Origin: Seminavis robusta
Lineage: Eukaryota; Bacillariophyta; Bacillariophyceae; Naviculales; Naviculaceae
Length of the DNA: 29,847 nt
NCBI GenBank assembly: GCA_903772945.1
Contig: CAICTM010001413.1
Location: 1 to 29,847 of the forward strand
Direction: 5' to 3'
Shown piece after piece: positions 9,755 to 20,481 of the stretch; within the stretch, counting starts at the first letter, position 1; the number at the start of each line of letters is the position of its first letter. The notes beneath the pieces are model-generated. The model saw nothing but the letters and a program-made list of their open reading frames with translations, had not been told where the DNA came from and searched no databases. Made by a program: the position numbers and the translations under genes.

Positions 9755-10312
9755 GCGACAAACCCAAGGAAAACTTCAACCTGTCGTAGAATTACTACTA
9801 GAGGCTACACGAATTCTCCAAAATAATTGGAGCATGGTTCCGAAACCAACCCGAAACGGGAACACCGGAAAAGCCTTCTAACTCCTATGACATAATACCG
9901 GCATTGACTTACGGTCGTCCAACGGTCAACCATTGATTCCCAATGTTCCAGTGAATTTCAAATGGAAGCTCTGGAACCGAAATGTCATGCAAAACCGAAT
10001 TTGTCATTTTTGGATGGTGTCGCGCCTGGCCTCATTCTTGCTTGGTGGGGAAGTGGTCCGAAACCAACCCGAAATGTTTTTAAACGGTACCGAAGTGGAA
10101 AGTACGCACACAGACTACGAGGCTTTCAAAGACTATTGGCAGCAGTCGTACTGAGTCGTGCAACTCTCATTCGGAATGATCAAGCGAATTTCAAAGGGGC
10201 AAGACGGCAAGACCCCTCACCAGCAGCTCCATCACAAGTCGACAAAACCAGCTCCCACAACTCAACACCAATTTTGAGCCACATAAAGCAAGTGTACTGT
10301 AACAGGACCACC

Positions 10313-11779
10313 ATGGCAAAGCAATCTACTCGAAAGCCCAGCAAGAGAAAGTTGGCCACACTAGCCAGCGAGATCAGTCCTCCACCGGATGTGGAAGAGG
10401 GAATGCCAGTGGAAGAGCACCAAGACGAACCCGAAGACGAGGCCACAAAGGGATTGACAGCCGAAGAACGACGCGAACGGGATGAAATTGTCCCCTATTT
10501 ACTCCAGCATGCCTATCATTTGCCAGGCAACAATTTGATGCAAGACTGGTGGCAGTATCAAACCAACAATCATCCCGTGTTTGGCATTTGTTTGCATCAC
10601 AAGTACCATCCGCTGAGTTGGAAGATTCGGGCCATTAGTCTCTTTGGCAGCATGTTGTTTGGATTGGCCATGACGAGTATTGTCTACTGTGCCTTTGTCT
10701 TTGTGGATCAAGACTCGGATCAGGCACTGCTGCAAGTCACTGCCAATTTCACAGTGGGGAATAGTGACTTGGACAGTGCTATATCCCAGGTCTCGGTCAC
10801 CACTGGGAATTTGGTGTTGTGGTTCTTGGGAGCACCAATCCACGGACTCTACGACAGTTTTGCATGGCTACTTGCGGGATGTGCCTGTATTCAATTCACA
10901 CACGCCGACAGCAAAGCCGCCAATATTTGTCGCAAATCAGGGGCCTTCCTGACGACTCTCATTGTCATTGTCATTATGGCGGTGACCTCCTTTGCAGTCA
11001 TGCTGCGAGCGGCTTTGGATTCCAGCAATACCACCATTGAGTTTGACTTTAGTCCACTTTTCAATGACACCAATGGCACCAACTACACTTCTCCCATAAT
11101 GGCTGAATTCTTGGAGGAGCTCGGCATCAACGCCACCGGCAACTTCACTGACGGAGATGCTCCCATTATGGCGGCCAGTGATGTTCCCAATATTTTGGAA
11201 TCACACATTCTTGTCCAAGAACAGTTGGAATCACTCTACAAGGACCAGAATTTTGAAGATTACCTCTTTGTGGTCAGCTACTTTGTCGAGCTGGTCCTCA
11301 CCTACATCATTTACTATCCCATTTTCGGAACAATCATGTTCAGCGGTATCTTGTCCAAATGCTGTGGCTGCTATCCTTCCTTGCTGGGAGGACGGCCTTA
11401 TGAAATGAAGCAGCTGGAACTGGCCAAGCAATTGGACGAAGAAGGCATGGAAAAGGGAGATGTAGAAGTGGAATACCAAAAGTCACCCGACAACGACACG
11501 GAGGAGCCAAAACAATCCACCAAACCCAAAAAGCCCAAATCACAATCTAGCACAAAGACCAATGCAACTGCCAAATCAAAAACAAAAGCTGTCAACAACG
11601 CAAAAGCAGCATCCGACACAAAACCCGGTGTCGTCACAAGGGCAAGCACCAACAAGAAGGATCCCAGCAGCACCACAACCAACAATCCAAAATACAGCAC
11701 GAGCACCACAAAAAAGAAGTCCAACAACACCAAAGCGAGCACCAAAAAGCCAAAAGCCAGCACAAAATCCATCGACTAG
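10313..11779 (+). CDS. Four-span membrane protein with glycosylated loops and a Lys/Thr/Ser tail, function unknown
   Basis: The ATG at 10313 (ACCATGG context) gives 488 residues without introns. The frame is open upstream to 9962, but that extension has different composition and poor context. Residues 1-60 are charged and probably cytosolic. Hydrophobic segments lie at about 105-131, 163-193, 209-233 and 337-366. Between spans 1 and 2 and between spans 3 and 4 there are several N-x-S/T sequons (NFT, NTT, NDT, NGT, NYT, NAT), so these loops probably face the lumen or outside. Span 4 is followed by a cysteine cluster (SKCCGCYP). The last 90 residues are almost entirely Lys, Ser, Thr, Asn, Pro and Ala, a basic disordered tail. 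I do not recognise a family. The gene looks intact. Confidence 0.8.
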   Translation: MAKQSTRKPSKRKLATLASEISPPPDVEEGMPVEEHQDEPEDEATKGLTAEERRERDEIVPYLLQHAYHLPGNNLMQDWWQYQTNNHPVFGICLHHKYHPLSWKIRAISLFGSMLFGLAMTSIVYCAFVFVDQDSDQALLQVTANFTVGNSDLDSAISQVSVTTGNLVLWFLGAPIHGLYDSFAWLLAGCACIQFTHADSKAANICRKSGAFLTTLIVIVIMAVTSFAVMLRAALDSSNTTIEFDFSPLFNDTNGTNYTSPIMAEFLEELGINATGNFTDGDAPIMAASDVPNILESHILVQEQLESLYKDQNFEDYLFVVSYFVELVLTYIIYYPIFGTIMFSGILSKCCGCYPSLLGGRPYEMKQLELAKQLDEEGMEKGDVEVEYQKSPDNDTEEPKQSTKPKKPKSQSSTKTNATAKSKTKAVNNAKAASDTKPGVVTRASTNKKDPSSTTTNNPKYSTSTTKKKSNNTKASTKKPKASTKSID

Positions 11780-12224
11780 CCAGCTACCAGCTAGTACCGG
11801 GAGGAATTCCCGTCAGGTCGGGCATCCCATCCGAAAATATGGTCGTTGGAACGTGCAGCACGACGCCCCAGAACTGCGTCGCTCGAAGCCGCTGGACAGA
11901 AGCGGATTGGCTTTTCGAGGGTTCGTCCAAGTTCATCCTGTCTACCCGGCCGGTACTAGACTAGACATTACCACGGTAAAATAGATCAAACAGAATCGAA
12001 TCTTTTGGCTCAATGCCGTGCATGCTCGTAACGTTGGTTTGCTGCTGGTTGTTCAGCCCAATAAGCCAGGAAACCGTAATTCTGGTACCGGTACCGGCAA
12101 TGCCCGCCGTACCAGAATCACAACAAGAAGAAACCTTTTTCAGTGCCACAAGATGTGGAGCTGCGAGGCAACTAAGAGCAGTCAACCACCACGTCCACAA
12201 CTACAGCAACATTAGCATCTCAGG
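11780..12224 (+). other. No gene recognised; possible lead-in to the LRR remnant
   Basis: Short frames only. A plus frame at 12013-12246 starts with a hydrophobic stretch (LVTLVCCWLF) that might once have been a signal or membrane segment of the leucine-rich-repeat remnant that follows, but it is in a different frame and this is not supported further. Confidence 0.3.
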
Positions 12225-12437
12225 ATGTTCTCCTTCCAACAATTAGGTTTGGGTGCAACAAACATTGATGGCTCATTTCCAACTGAGTTTGGTCAACTGC
12301 AGAGTCTCCAGATCAAAATGTATGAGCGATGCTTGGGCAAATCAGCAGGCTCCTTTTCCAAAGTGGAATCAAACAAAACAGTCTGCGATGGGAATCATCT
12401 CTGTGGATGTGATTGCAACCCTTGCCCAGGTAACTAG
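12225..12437 (+). pseudogene. Leucine-rich-repeat protein fragment
   Basis: The frame reads one plant-type LRR unit (LGLGATNIDGSFPTEFGQLQ, fitting LxLxxTxIxGxxPxxxGxL) and then goes directly to a cysteine-rich end (CDGNHLCGCDCNPCPG) before a TAG. Secreted or membrane LRR proteins of diatoms commonly finish with such a Cys cluster after many repeats. Here a single repeat remains and no intact N-terminal part can be joined, so I read it as a decayed remnant. A real short exon of a larger gene is less likely. Confidence 0.4.
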
Positions 12438-12512
12438 CTAGCGAAATAGTAAACGTGCCAGTACTAACCTTCTAAAGCAGCGAGAATCTTGAGGTTATTT
12501 TAATGGATTTCA

Positions 12513-15500
12513 TCACAGCGCCAGAGCTGTGTTCGCCTTCCGTCCTCGTAGTGTTTGGCCCCTTGGTTGCGCAAAGCTCTTGTCGTCACCAGTAAACCGT
12601 CGGAAATCCAACCAAGACTTGTTCCGTCTGGGAGAAATCGGGTCGTCTTCCTTCTTCGATCTGGGATTTGGCTTGAAGCCATCACTGAACACTGTTGGGA
12701 AGAACTTTTTACGAAGGGTGTCGAACCACAAGATGCTAGTGCTCAACGCGATGATGTAGAGAAGATCGTGAAGGGTCAGCGCCTCAGTTTGAAACACTTC
12801 CTGCAGGAATGGGACATAGATAACGCAAAATTGTCCCACGATACTTCCTCCAATAGCCCAAAGGAATGCAGGGTTGCTGAAGAAGTCAATCTCATAGAAA
12901 CATCTGTCGGCTGACCTACAAACATAGGCATTGAGCAGGTCACTGGGTTTTAAACCACCAAAGAACGGCATGAGGTACGGGTGTTTGACGGGCCGTGCCA
13001 TTAGGGCTGCATGTGATGGCGACAGACTTACCAGTTCACAAAGGTCATGAATGTCATTGTTGTGTCGCGCCTTGAAGTCTTGCCATCATCCAATTCATTC
13101 GCGAAAACTTTGAGTGTCAGAAACACAATGATTGCAGCACTACTGATGGCTCGAAGGAGTAGAGCACGGGTTACAATAGGATCGTCCGCTTTCCTCGGTT
13201 TTGCAGTCAAGATCTTGGAATCAACGGGTTCCACCCCAAGCGATTGAGCGGGAGGACCGTCCATGATGATGTTGATCCAGAGAATTTGCATGGCATTCAG
13301 AGGCGTTGGCAGTCCAAAAGCGGTCGCTACACTTGCCATAGTAAGTGCTGCAAACGACGTGGACAGCTGGAATGCAAGAAAGGCCCTAATGTTGAAGAAT
13401 ATGCCTGTGTGGATTTAGAACGGGTGAGGTAAATCGTCGATTCCATTCTCGTGGGGCACAATATTGTTGCTCACCTTTGCCCTCTGCTATAGCATATGAC
13501 AGAGACTGAAAGTCGTCTCGAGCCAGAACAATGTCTGCAGCCTCCTTCGAGACGTCCGTTCCCGTCTTTGGAACACGAAAAATAATGGAGGGGCCAATGA
13601 GATATTATAGCATCTGCAGAGCGCGAAAGAATTCATCAAACTAGAGCCAACTTACTCCCATTGCCACACCAACGTCAGCCCCCTTCAAGGCCACTGCGTC
13701 GTTCACTCCATCACCTAAGACACAAGGAACGAACGATGAGGAATGAGTCGGGCACGCATGCAATGCACAAAATATGCATGAATCAACGAGTCATTCATTC
13801 AATATGCACGGACCTGTCATGGCAACGATTTCACCACTAGCCTGCAGAGCTTGCACAATGGCCAGCTTGTGGCGCGGAGCAACACGATAAAAGACTCTCA
13901 CATCCACCAATGTGTTGGCCAAATCGCGCGGCGGTATCACGTCGAGCTCTGAGCCACTCATAGCGACAGAGTGCCCTAGTTCCATGTCATGAAGTTTGGC
14001 AAGCTGCGATCGGTGTGCCGAATCGTTCGATGGAGACGAGAGAATGTCATCAAAATGAGCGGGGGCTTCGTCATGCTCCGATCCTAGAATGGCACACCGA
14101 TGGGCAATATGCAGTGCCGTTTCCTTCGAGTCACCCGTCACCATGATAACCTTGTTGAAAGTGCAAGCAAGAATGATGAGCAACCAAGAATCCCGGCTCC
14201 ACAAAGGCACTGCATAGCGAGCGCGCAAAGACAACACTAACTCACCTTGACTCCACCACGTCGCAAATCCCGGACACAATCCGCCACACCCTCTCGGGGT
14301 GGATCTTCCATTCCACAAATCCCGGCAAATGTCAGACACTCGAGCGACGGCCCGTACGCCATGGCCAGCACCCGCAACCCCTTGGCACCCATGCGTCGTG
14401 CTTGGTTGAGAACTTGATTTTTTCCATCTTCGCCAAGTGCATTGGTGGTTCCGTCGGGCGTGACGTGTGTGGTACACTCACTCAATACTTTTTCCGGCAT
14501 GCCCTTGACAAAAAACATGCTGCCGTCCATGGACGCTCTCCGTTGTCGTGGACTGCCACTGTTGCTCGACGCCGAAGCAATGGCAAATGCGTCACACGTG
14601 TGGCGTCCACTGACGGGTCGTGCCCGTACTTCCATCATTTTGCGTTCACTCGAAAAGGGTGTCTCTTGCAACCGTGTGTATTGTGCCCGACAATCGGGAA
14701 ATCCAGCCTTTTCGGATGCTACCAAGAGTGCCAATTCGGTGGGTTGTCCCGAGAGTGATCTTCCCGGTGCGTTGTCATCCAATAATGACAAGTCACTATT
14801 TTCTTGAACACGAGTGGCATTGTTGCAGAGACAGGCCGTATGAAAGAGTGCCTGCAACGCATTTCGTTGGTGTCCATTGGGATCGACAATTTGAGGAGTA
14901 GATTGGGGCGTTGTGATTCTTCCAAACATTAACATTCCTTCGGACGGTTTATATCCGACCCCCGTGAGCCCAAATTTGGTATCTGGAAACGCCAATGTGA
15001 AAATGGCTCGGACCGTCATTTCGTTTTTGGTGAGTGTACCAGTCTTGTCGGAATTAATGGCTACATGTGTGCGAGTGGGTAAGTAAGTAAGTAAGTAAGG
15101 ATGGATAAAACAACAGTGAACCTTTGGTAAGAGGATTGTGAATTGTTTTGGTGTTTTTGTCAACTCTTGTTCTCCATGAATGGATGGGTCCATGACAAAC
15201 TCAAAAAGACAAAACCACACGAAAAACTGGGCAAACCAAACAAACTAGTAGCCAATATAATACATGTATGTGCCACTCACCTGTACAACACCCCAATGAT
15301 TCCACGACAGGCAACTGTTTGACAATGACATCTCTTTTGGCCATTCGAAGCGTACCAAGTGCCAAGGTGACTTTATTCAATCAATCAAAAATGGCTGTGT
15401 GAGTGGTGGTGGATTGTGGCTGATTACTACGATCACTTTGATTTTGTTTTTGATTTTGTTTTTGTCTTGTTCTGTTCTCACGTACGCACGCACCTGTGAC

Positions 15501-16593
15501 ACAAATCGGCAATCCTTCTGGAATGGCCGCCACCGCCAAACTGACGGCCACAGTCAATGTTTCCAATAACGGTCGCCCCATGATCCATCCCAAAATAGCA
15601 ATGACGACAATGGCGGCGGTGGAAAATCCCGCCAATCGTTGACTGAGTTCATCAATTTTGATTTGGAGTGGCGATTTGCGACTCGTCATGGTGGACAATT
15701 CTTGTGTGATTTTACCAAATTCGGTGTTGCTGCCAGTGGCAATGACGACGGCACGACCCCGTCCGGCATTGACAAGAGTGCCGGCAAATAAAATATTGGT
15801 TTGATCCGTGAGTGCGGGGGATTGGGTCGGTGTGACAATACCTTGTCCCAATTTTTCGACGGGCACCGATTCTCCCGTCAAGGCACTTTCGTTGATTTGC
15901 AATTCCACGGAATCCACGACACGACAATCCGCCGGGACGCGGCTGTTTACAAAAAATGACAAGACAAAAAATGACAAAGAATGAGCCTGAGATCACTGAA
16001 CAATGTATTGTTTTGTATTGATGTTGTTTGTAACACACTTACTCTCCAGTCGCCAACAGCACCAGATCTCCCACAACCAAATGTTTGGCTGGAAATTCAT
16101 CCTTGACTTGTCCATCTCGTAAGACCGTACAATTGTGAGGCACCAAATGGGCCAACTGTTCCATGGCGCGTTCACTGCGATATTCTTGAATGGCGGCCAC
16201 CAGCGAGACTATAAGCAATGCAATGGCAATGGAAATGGCATCGGCATAATTTCCCAAAATGACAGAAATCCCCGCCGATACTAGTAGCATGCCAATCAAG
16301 GGTTCCTTGAGTTGTCCCGACAGCGACGACAAGACGGGTAATACCACAGTCTGCATAATGGACTTTTTGCTCTCGTCATCGTCTTCATCGCCCGTCATGT
16401 TGTTGCTGCCGTACAGTTCTCGGAGACACGGGACTTGACGAGACGACCAACCGTGGCTCAACAAGTGGGTTGTGCTGGCAATGCTAGTGCTGGTACTGCC
16501 AGTGGTCGCCAAAGACGCCAAATGACGCGCCAACTCTTCTGGTTGCCACGAACATTCTTCTGCTCGACTGTAAGGATATGTAGAGGAGGGCAT
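12513..16593 (-). CDS. Secretory-pathway Ca2+/Mn2+-transporting P-type ATPase (SPCA/PMR1-like), nine exons
   Basis: Pumps Ca2+ and Mn2+ into the Golgi or secretory lumen. Exons: 16593-16043, 15942-15494, 15370-15281, 15060-14246, 14150-13814, 13714-13656, 13565-13475, 13404-13032, 12942-12513; every junction is GT-AG and in frame, giving 1064 residues (animal and fungal members are about 900-950; the extra lies mainly in the N- and C-terminal extensions and loops). Motifs in order: TGES 206-209, M4 PEGLP 325-329, phosphorylation DKTGTLT with Asp368, KGMPE (for KGAPE), TGDS 640-643, TGDGVND 747-753, and M6 [18 protein letters not shown], whose Asn842, Asp846 and Gln851 align with yeast Pmr1 Asn774, Asp778 and Gln783. 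The last is linked to Mn2+ transport. The residue two before DKTGTLT is Asn, where Cys is usual. No lesion was found, so it is probably functional. Confidence 0.93.
15078..15099. repeat. (AAGT)n microsatellite in ATPase intron 3
   Basis: About five AAGT units. On the coding (minus) strand this is a CTTA-rich pyrimidine stretch about 20 bases before the intron 3 acceptor, so length changes could affect splicing. Confidence 0.85.
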
Positions 16594-17926
16594 GGCAGAT
16601 CAATTGATCAACTCAGATCAGGTCAAATCAAGTCAATGGGTTGCAGACCTCTTCTATGATAGAGCACTCTTGTCTGTGTCTCTTCCTATTTCTCTTTTGG
16701 TGCAAGCCTCTGGTCTTTTGGACGGTCGCGAGAGATCCATTGGAGGATCCAATTGAGTCACGGTTTCTCGCGCCCGATCCCCCGCCCGACGTGGCGGAAC
16801 AGTGAGTGACTGAGCTCGCTCGGTCTGGACTCGACTCGACTCACTTGACACTTGACACAAAAAGAAAGCAAGTTCCGTTTCAAAAGCTCGAAGTCTTTTG
16901 TCATCCTTTGGCACCAAGGAATCTTGTCCTTTCGTCTTTGCTTCCATCTTCCATCCTCGTGCATGCATGCTTGGCTTTTGCAGTGCCTGATCCAAGTTGT
17001 TTTTTTGTTTGGTGCGGAAACTCTAGTTGGTGGAGGATCGAGCGAGCGACAGGTTCCGGGAAACGTTTGGATTTCGTTTTTCGGATCTGCCTTTCATAAA
17101 AGAAGAAAGTTGTTTGGTGCAGAATAAATAGGAAGCAAATCTTACATTATTCACAGTTAGTTAGTTTGTTTGTTTGTTGCTGTGGATGTCTTCTCACTAC
17201 TGTATTCTTCTTGGGTGCATCCGTCCATCCATCCATCCATCCACTCCTTGTTGTTGCCCTGGCATGCAGTGGATGTGGCACCTTGACTTGACAGTACGGT
17301 ACGGTGTGTTCCAAATTGCTTGTTGTTTGAATTCACACTCCCTACCAACGTCGCTCCCAACCCAAAAGACATGTCCGTTTTCAAGTAAGGCATGATATCC
17401 ACCCACCGACCCACAACCCAAAAAGGTTGAAGGAGTGATTCGATTCCAGCGCACTCCATTTGACTCGCTCTGCCTTGATGTGGGACATACATGATGAGAA
17501 TGCTTGTGAGGGCTTCCACGCGTCCACGCACCCTCAAATGCTATCTTGGAAACACGATGCAAAAGAGGTACCGTACGAGCCAGCCACTTGAAAGCACTTG
17601 GTGGTCATGACTATGTATGGTACTAAATGCTCAACACGGGGCAAGCTTTTGAACGTTTCGGAGACAAAGCAAAGATGCCTGCATGCTTCTACCGGTACGG
17701 TACGAACGTTGCACCTGTTTCGCACGAGGATCACAGGAAGCTGGAGCTATCGGGACTTTTAGATTCTTCTAGTTATGTATTGTGCGTACTTATCTATACT
17801 CGGCCGGACACTCAGTCCAGCAATAGTTTCATGTGCTCCGTCCTTTGATGTTGTCCCGCCGTAGTTTGATTTGCTCCGTCCTTTCCAAAATTGCGATCTG
17901 ATCTGCACCGATATCTTACTCTTGCC
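16594..17926. other. Intergenic; ATPase upstream region and kinase downstream region
   Basis: No gene recognised. The part next to 16593 must hold the ATPase promoter and 5' UTR; I see no definite TATA box. Short repeats occur: (TTAG/TTTG)n near 17157-17178 and (CCAT)n at 17224-17243. The direct words TACGGTACGG appear near 17294 and 17695. Overlapping frames here are repeat-driven or chance. Confidence 0.5.
17224..17243. repeat. (CCAT)n microsatellite
   Basis: Five tandem TCCA units with no interruption. It lies in the intergenic region and makes the Met/Asp/Gly-rich repeat seen in a spurious minus-strand frame. Confidence 0.9.
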
Positions 17927-19499
17927 TTAGCGGAAATGCGGATTTCGTAGACCGTCCGTGAAGCCCTTCAATCTCTTCTTGACTAGTTGGAGCGTGGGGC
18001 GCGGCGTAGGTTTGGCCTGAGTCATGTCCTTGATTTGTTTGAATACGCGATCTTTCCAAGCCGTGTTAGTGGGCCAATTGCATGCCGTTACAAGCTCAGA
18101 AACACCCTTCTCGATGCGACGCTCTAGCACACTGGACTCCGGAATGTCACAAAGAAGACTGCACCGAGCGAGTAAACCTGTTTGCAAAATGGAATACATG
18201 TTTGTAAGTCGATCTTCCCAATAGAAAAAATGACAGTAAGCAGACAGCACTCGTATGCTTACATCCGCAGACGTTTTACAGACTGTTTCACGTTGAAACT
18301 GCTCCGGTGCCGAGAAGAACGGAGTTCCGCCACTAACGGGCTTTGTGCCAACCCTGTCGGAGGAAAAGGCCAAGCGAAGTAAAGGTGAGACCCAGATTCA
18401 ATGCGGCTGCGTGCATCAACAATATGAAGATCTTACTCGGCGCTAAGACCAAAATCACCTAGCTTTGCCCGTAGAAAGCCGGTTGCGCCATCTTTTACCA
18501 GAAGAATGTTCGCGGGTTTCAAATCCCTGAGTGTTCCAGAATTTGGACTGGTTAGTGTCGTTCGAAAGTAGCCATGGATCGATTTGATTATCTGCGTCTT
18601 GGTCGAAGTTCTTACCGATGAACGTATCGCAGTGCATGCATAGCTGCCAGACCGTCCATGCAATCACCGAGGATAAGAAAAGATTGCCGAAGGCGAGCGG
18701 AAAGGCCAGCAACGCTGGAGGCGACGGTATTAGGATCTAGATAGCGCTTCAAACTCCCTTCCTTGCAGAGTTCCATCGTGATGAGCGCACTCGTCTCCCG
18801 ACCACCATTCTTTAGGACACTGACAAAGCGTAAAGAGTAATGGCAGACTATTTGGTCATGGTTCGGGAGCCGTGCGTGGATACGGCACTCGTTCTTGGCT
18901 GCTTTGGCATCGATGTCGCTTCGAAGCATGATGATTTTTAGCGCAACCTCTTTCTTATCAATGGAGTCCACGGCTCTGTACACGGTACCAAAACCACCCT
19001 GGTCCAAGAGGGAACAGACGCCGCTGTTTTCAGACTCGAATGACCCTTTTGCTTCGATGCCCAGCTCTGGCGCAACGAACTGTGAGTTAGGAAGAGAGTG
19101 AAGTTGTCGGTAATACTCCCTCTTCAGTTCAAGATAGGCTTTGATCTTGGCATCGTCGCTCAGGCTCTTGAACTGCTCCTTGCTAAGTGGAAACTCATCT
19201 CTTCGAGCGCTGGGTTTGGCGTTGTTGGTGTTGTTGAGCCTTCGAAGTATACCTTGCCCTTGTACCGCGCCCGACCGCTGTCCTGGGGCAGCTTGACTAT
19301 AGTTCCATAGTTCGGAGCCTCCAAAGCTCTGTTGAGCGGTTGCTGAGTTTGGTCGCCTGGAAGCTTGAAGCCTTTCTTCCAAATCTCGTCTGTTGTTGCT
19401 ACTTTGGCTTTCCCAATCTTCTTTGCTGCTAATTGTATTGACTTCTTCCTCATCATCGCTGATAAAAGATGACATTTGTCTTGTAAAGGATGTAATCAA
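17927..19499 (-). CDS. Protein kinase, four exons, apparent one-base frameshift in the last exon
   Basis: Exons 19499-18616, 18526-18437, 18353-18263 and 18177-17927, all GT-AG, introns 83-89 bases. After a low-complexity N-terminal region of about 160 residues: glycine loop DQGGFGTVY (166-174), Lys188 in VALK, Glu204 in the alpha-C helix, catalytic HRDLKPAN (294-301), DFG 319-321, APE 340-342, so all catalytic residues are present. Exon 3 ends SAD| and exon 4 opens VYSLGA, the normal start of helix F, but that frame stops after 11 more codons. The rest of the lobe (a C-lobe helix, DMTQAKPTPRPT, then the end at TAA 17927-17929) lies in another frame, and exon 4 is 251 bases where a multiple of three is needed. 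Either one base is lost here (pseudogene or assembly error) or splicing differs. Start could also be Met9. Subfamily not assigned. Confidence 0.8.
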
Positions 19500-19732
19500 A
19501 GGCTAACGGGGCAAACGTGAGGGATGGGCGACACGGTCGACGAAAGATTGAGACGACAACACTGTTGCCTTTCGACGCGGATGTGAAGGAGCAAAAAGTG
19601 GCAACGGATTCAAGAGTAGGCAGCGCCGAATTGTTGTAGGACAAGGTTAATGTTTTCAGTGGAACGGTACGAGACTTGCATCAAGACAACGATTGAATCA
19701 CTCGATTGACATTCGACCGGATCTTCAATCCT

Positions 19733-19781
19733 GAATCGAATCGAATCATTCGATGATCAGATTGAATCGAATCGAATCGAA
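19733..19781. repeat. (GAATC)n imperfect pentanucleotide repeat
   Basis: Two clusters of GAATC units separated by a short spacer (ATTCGATGATCAGATT), just upstream of the kinase gene and immediately left of the inverted-repeat element. Confidence 0.8.
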
Positions 19782-19791
19782 AATCATTCAC

Positions 19792-19852
19792 ATGATTCCA
19801 CTTTTAGGTCAAGTGGAGCTACTAGACTATAGCAAGATCATGTCAATATGGG
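19792..19852 (+). repeat. Left terminal inverted repeat
   Basis: It begins ATGATTCCAC and ends CAATATGGG. It is the reverse complement of 23798-23858. Confidence 0.9.
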
Positions 19853-19854
19853 TC

Positions 19855-20026
19855 TTCCACTTTTAGTCAAGTGGAGCTACTAGACTATAGCAAGATCATG
19901 TCAATATTCTATAGAGGTTGTAAACCTCCCCTCCAGACTAGGATCCAGGCAAAGGCAATGGCCCTGGTTATACCAGAGAGGCCTGCTGCATGTATCACAG
20001 ACAGACCTACTTCCATCCAATTTACC
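19855..20026 (+). repeat. Direct repeat copy A, end plus subterminal segment
   Basis: It shares about 170 bases with 20312-20481, differing by scattered one- to three-base indels. Its first 55 bases repeat the terminal inverted repeat. It lacks the opening ATGA and one G of the terminal copy. Confidence 0.88.
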
Positions 20027-20059
20027 CGGGCGGGAGGAAGGGAAAAAGGAAAATTGGTG

Positions 20060-20114
20060 TCGGGCGGCTGCAACTCTGGTTCAGAAAAAGTGAACCTGAT
20101 TTGTAGCCGCCCGA
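20060..20114. repeat. Nested hairpin
   Basis: Outer arms TCGGGCGGCT and AGCCGCCCGA (10 bp, perfect) enclose inner arms GGTTCA and TGAACC around GAAAAAG. It lies between the two direct-repeat copies and may be a subterminal foldback of the element or an older insertion. Confidence 0.75.
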
Positions 20115-20311
20115 TTAGTAGTCCTTCTAGCTAGTCATCAACACCACATAGGCACACCACCTGTGCACCCGACACTTCGTCCACCACCTCATCCTTGGAT
20201 GAGTGGCTCTCCCGGATTCTGTCCGTCAGTCTCCCTTATGGTCGGCTCCCTGTTAACTCATACTCTCCGTTCTGTAGAATCTTCTTCATTCCCTGTCTGG
20301 GAAGTGGGCGA

Positions 20312-20481
20312 TTCCACTTTTAGGTCAAGTGGAGCTACTAGACTATAGAAGATCATGTCAATATGGGTCTATAGAGGTTGTAAACTCCCTCCAGACTAGG
20401 ATCCAGGAAAGGCAATGGCCCTGGTTATACCAGAGAGGCCTGCTGCATGTATCACAGACAGACACTTCCATCCAATTTACC
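20312..20481 (+). repeat. Direct repeat copy B, end plus subterminal segment
   Basis: Second copy of the 170-base segment at 19855-20026. It includes the full terminal-repeat sequence apart from one missing base near position 38. It probably marks the original left end of the 3.55-kb element that finishes at 23858. Confidence 0.88.

Noticed and set aside
9962..10312. 117-codon in-frame extension of the membrane protein to an ATG at 9962
   Set aside because: Its composition differs from the rest, it lacks a good start context, and the ATG at 10313 (ACCATGG) gives a natural charged N-terminus.
11398..11772. 124-codon very hydrophobic minus frame opposite the membrane-protein tail
   Set aside because: It is the antisense of Lys/Thr/Ser-rich codons, which automatically reads as Leu/Val/Phe; it is a shadow.
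17157..17562. Two 120-codon minus frames
   Set aside because: Both run through the (CCAT)n and (GTTT)n microsatellites and contain repeat-driven residues only.
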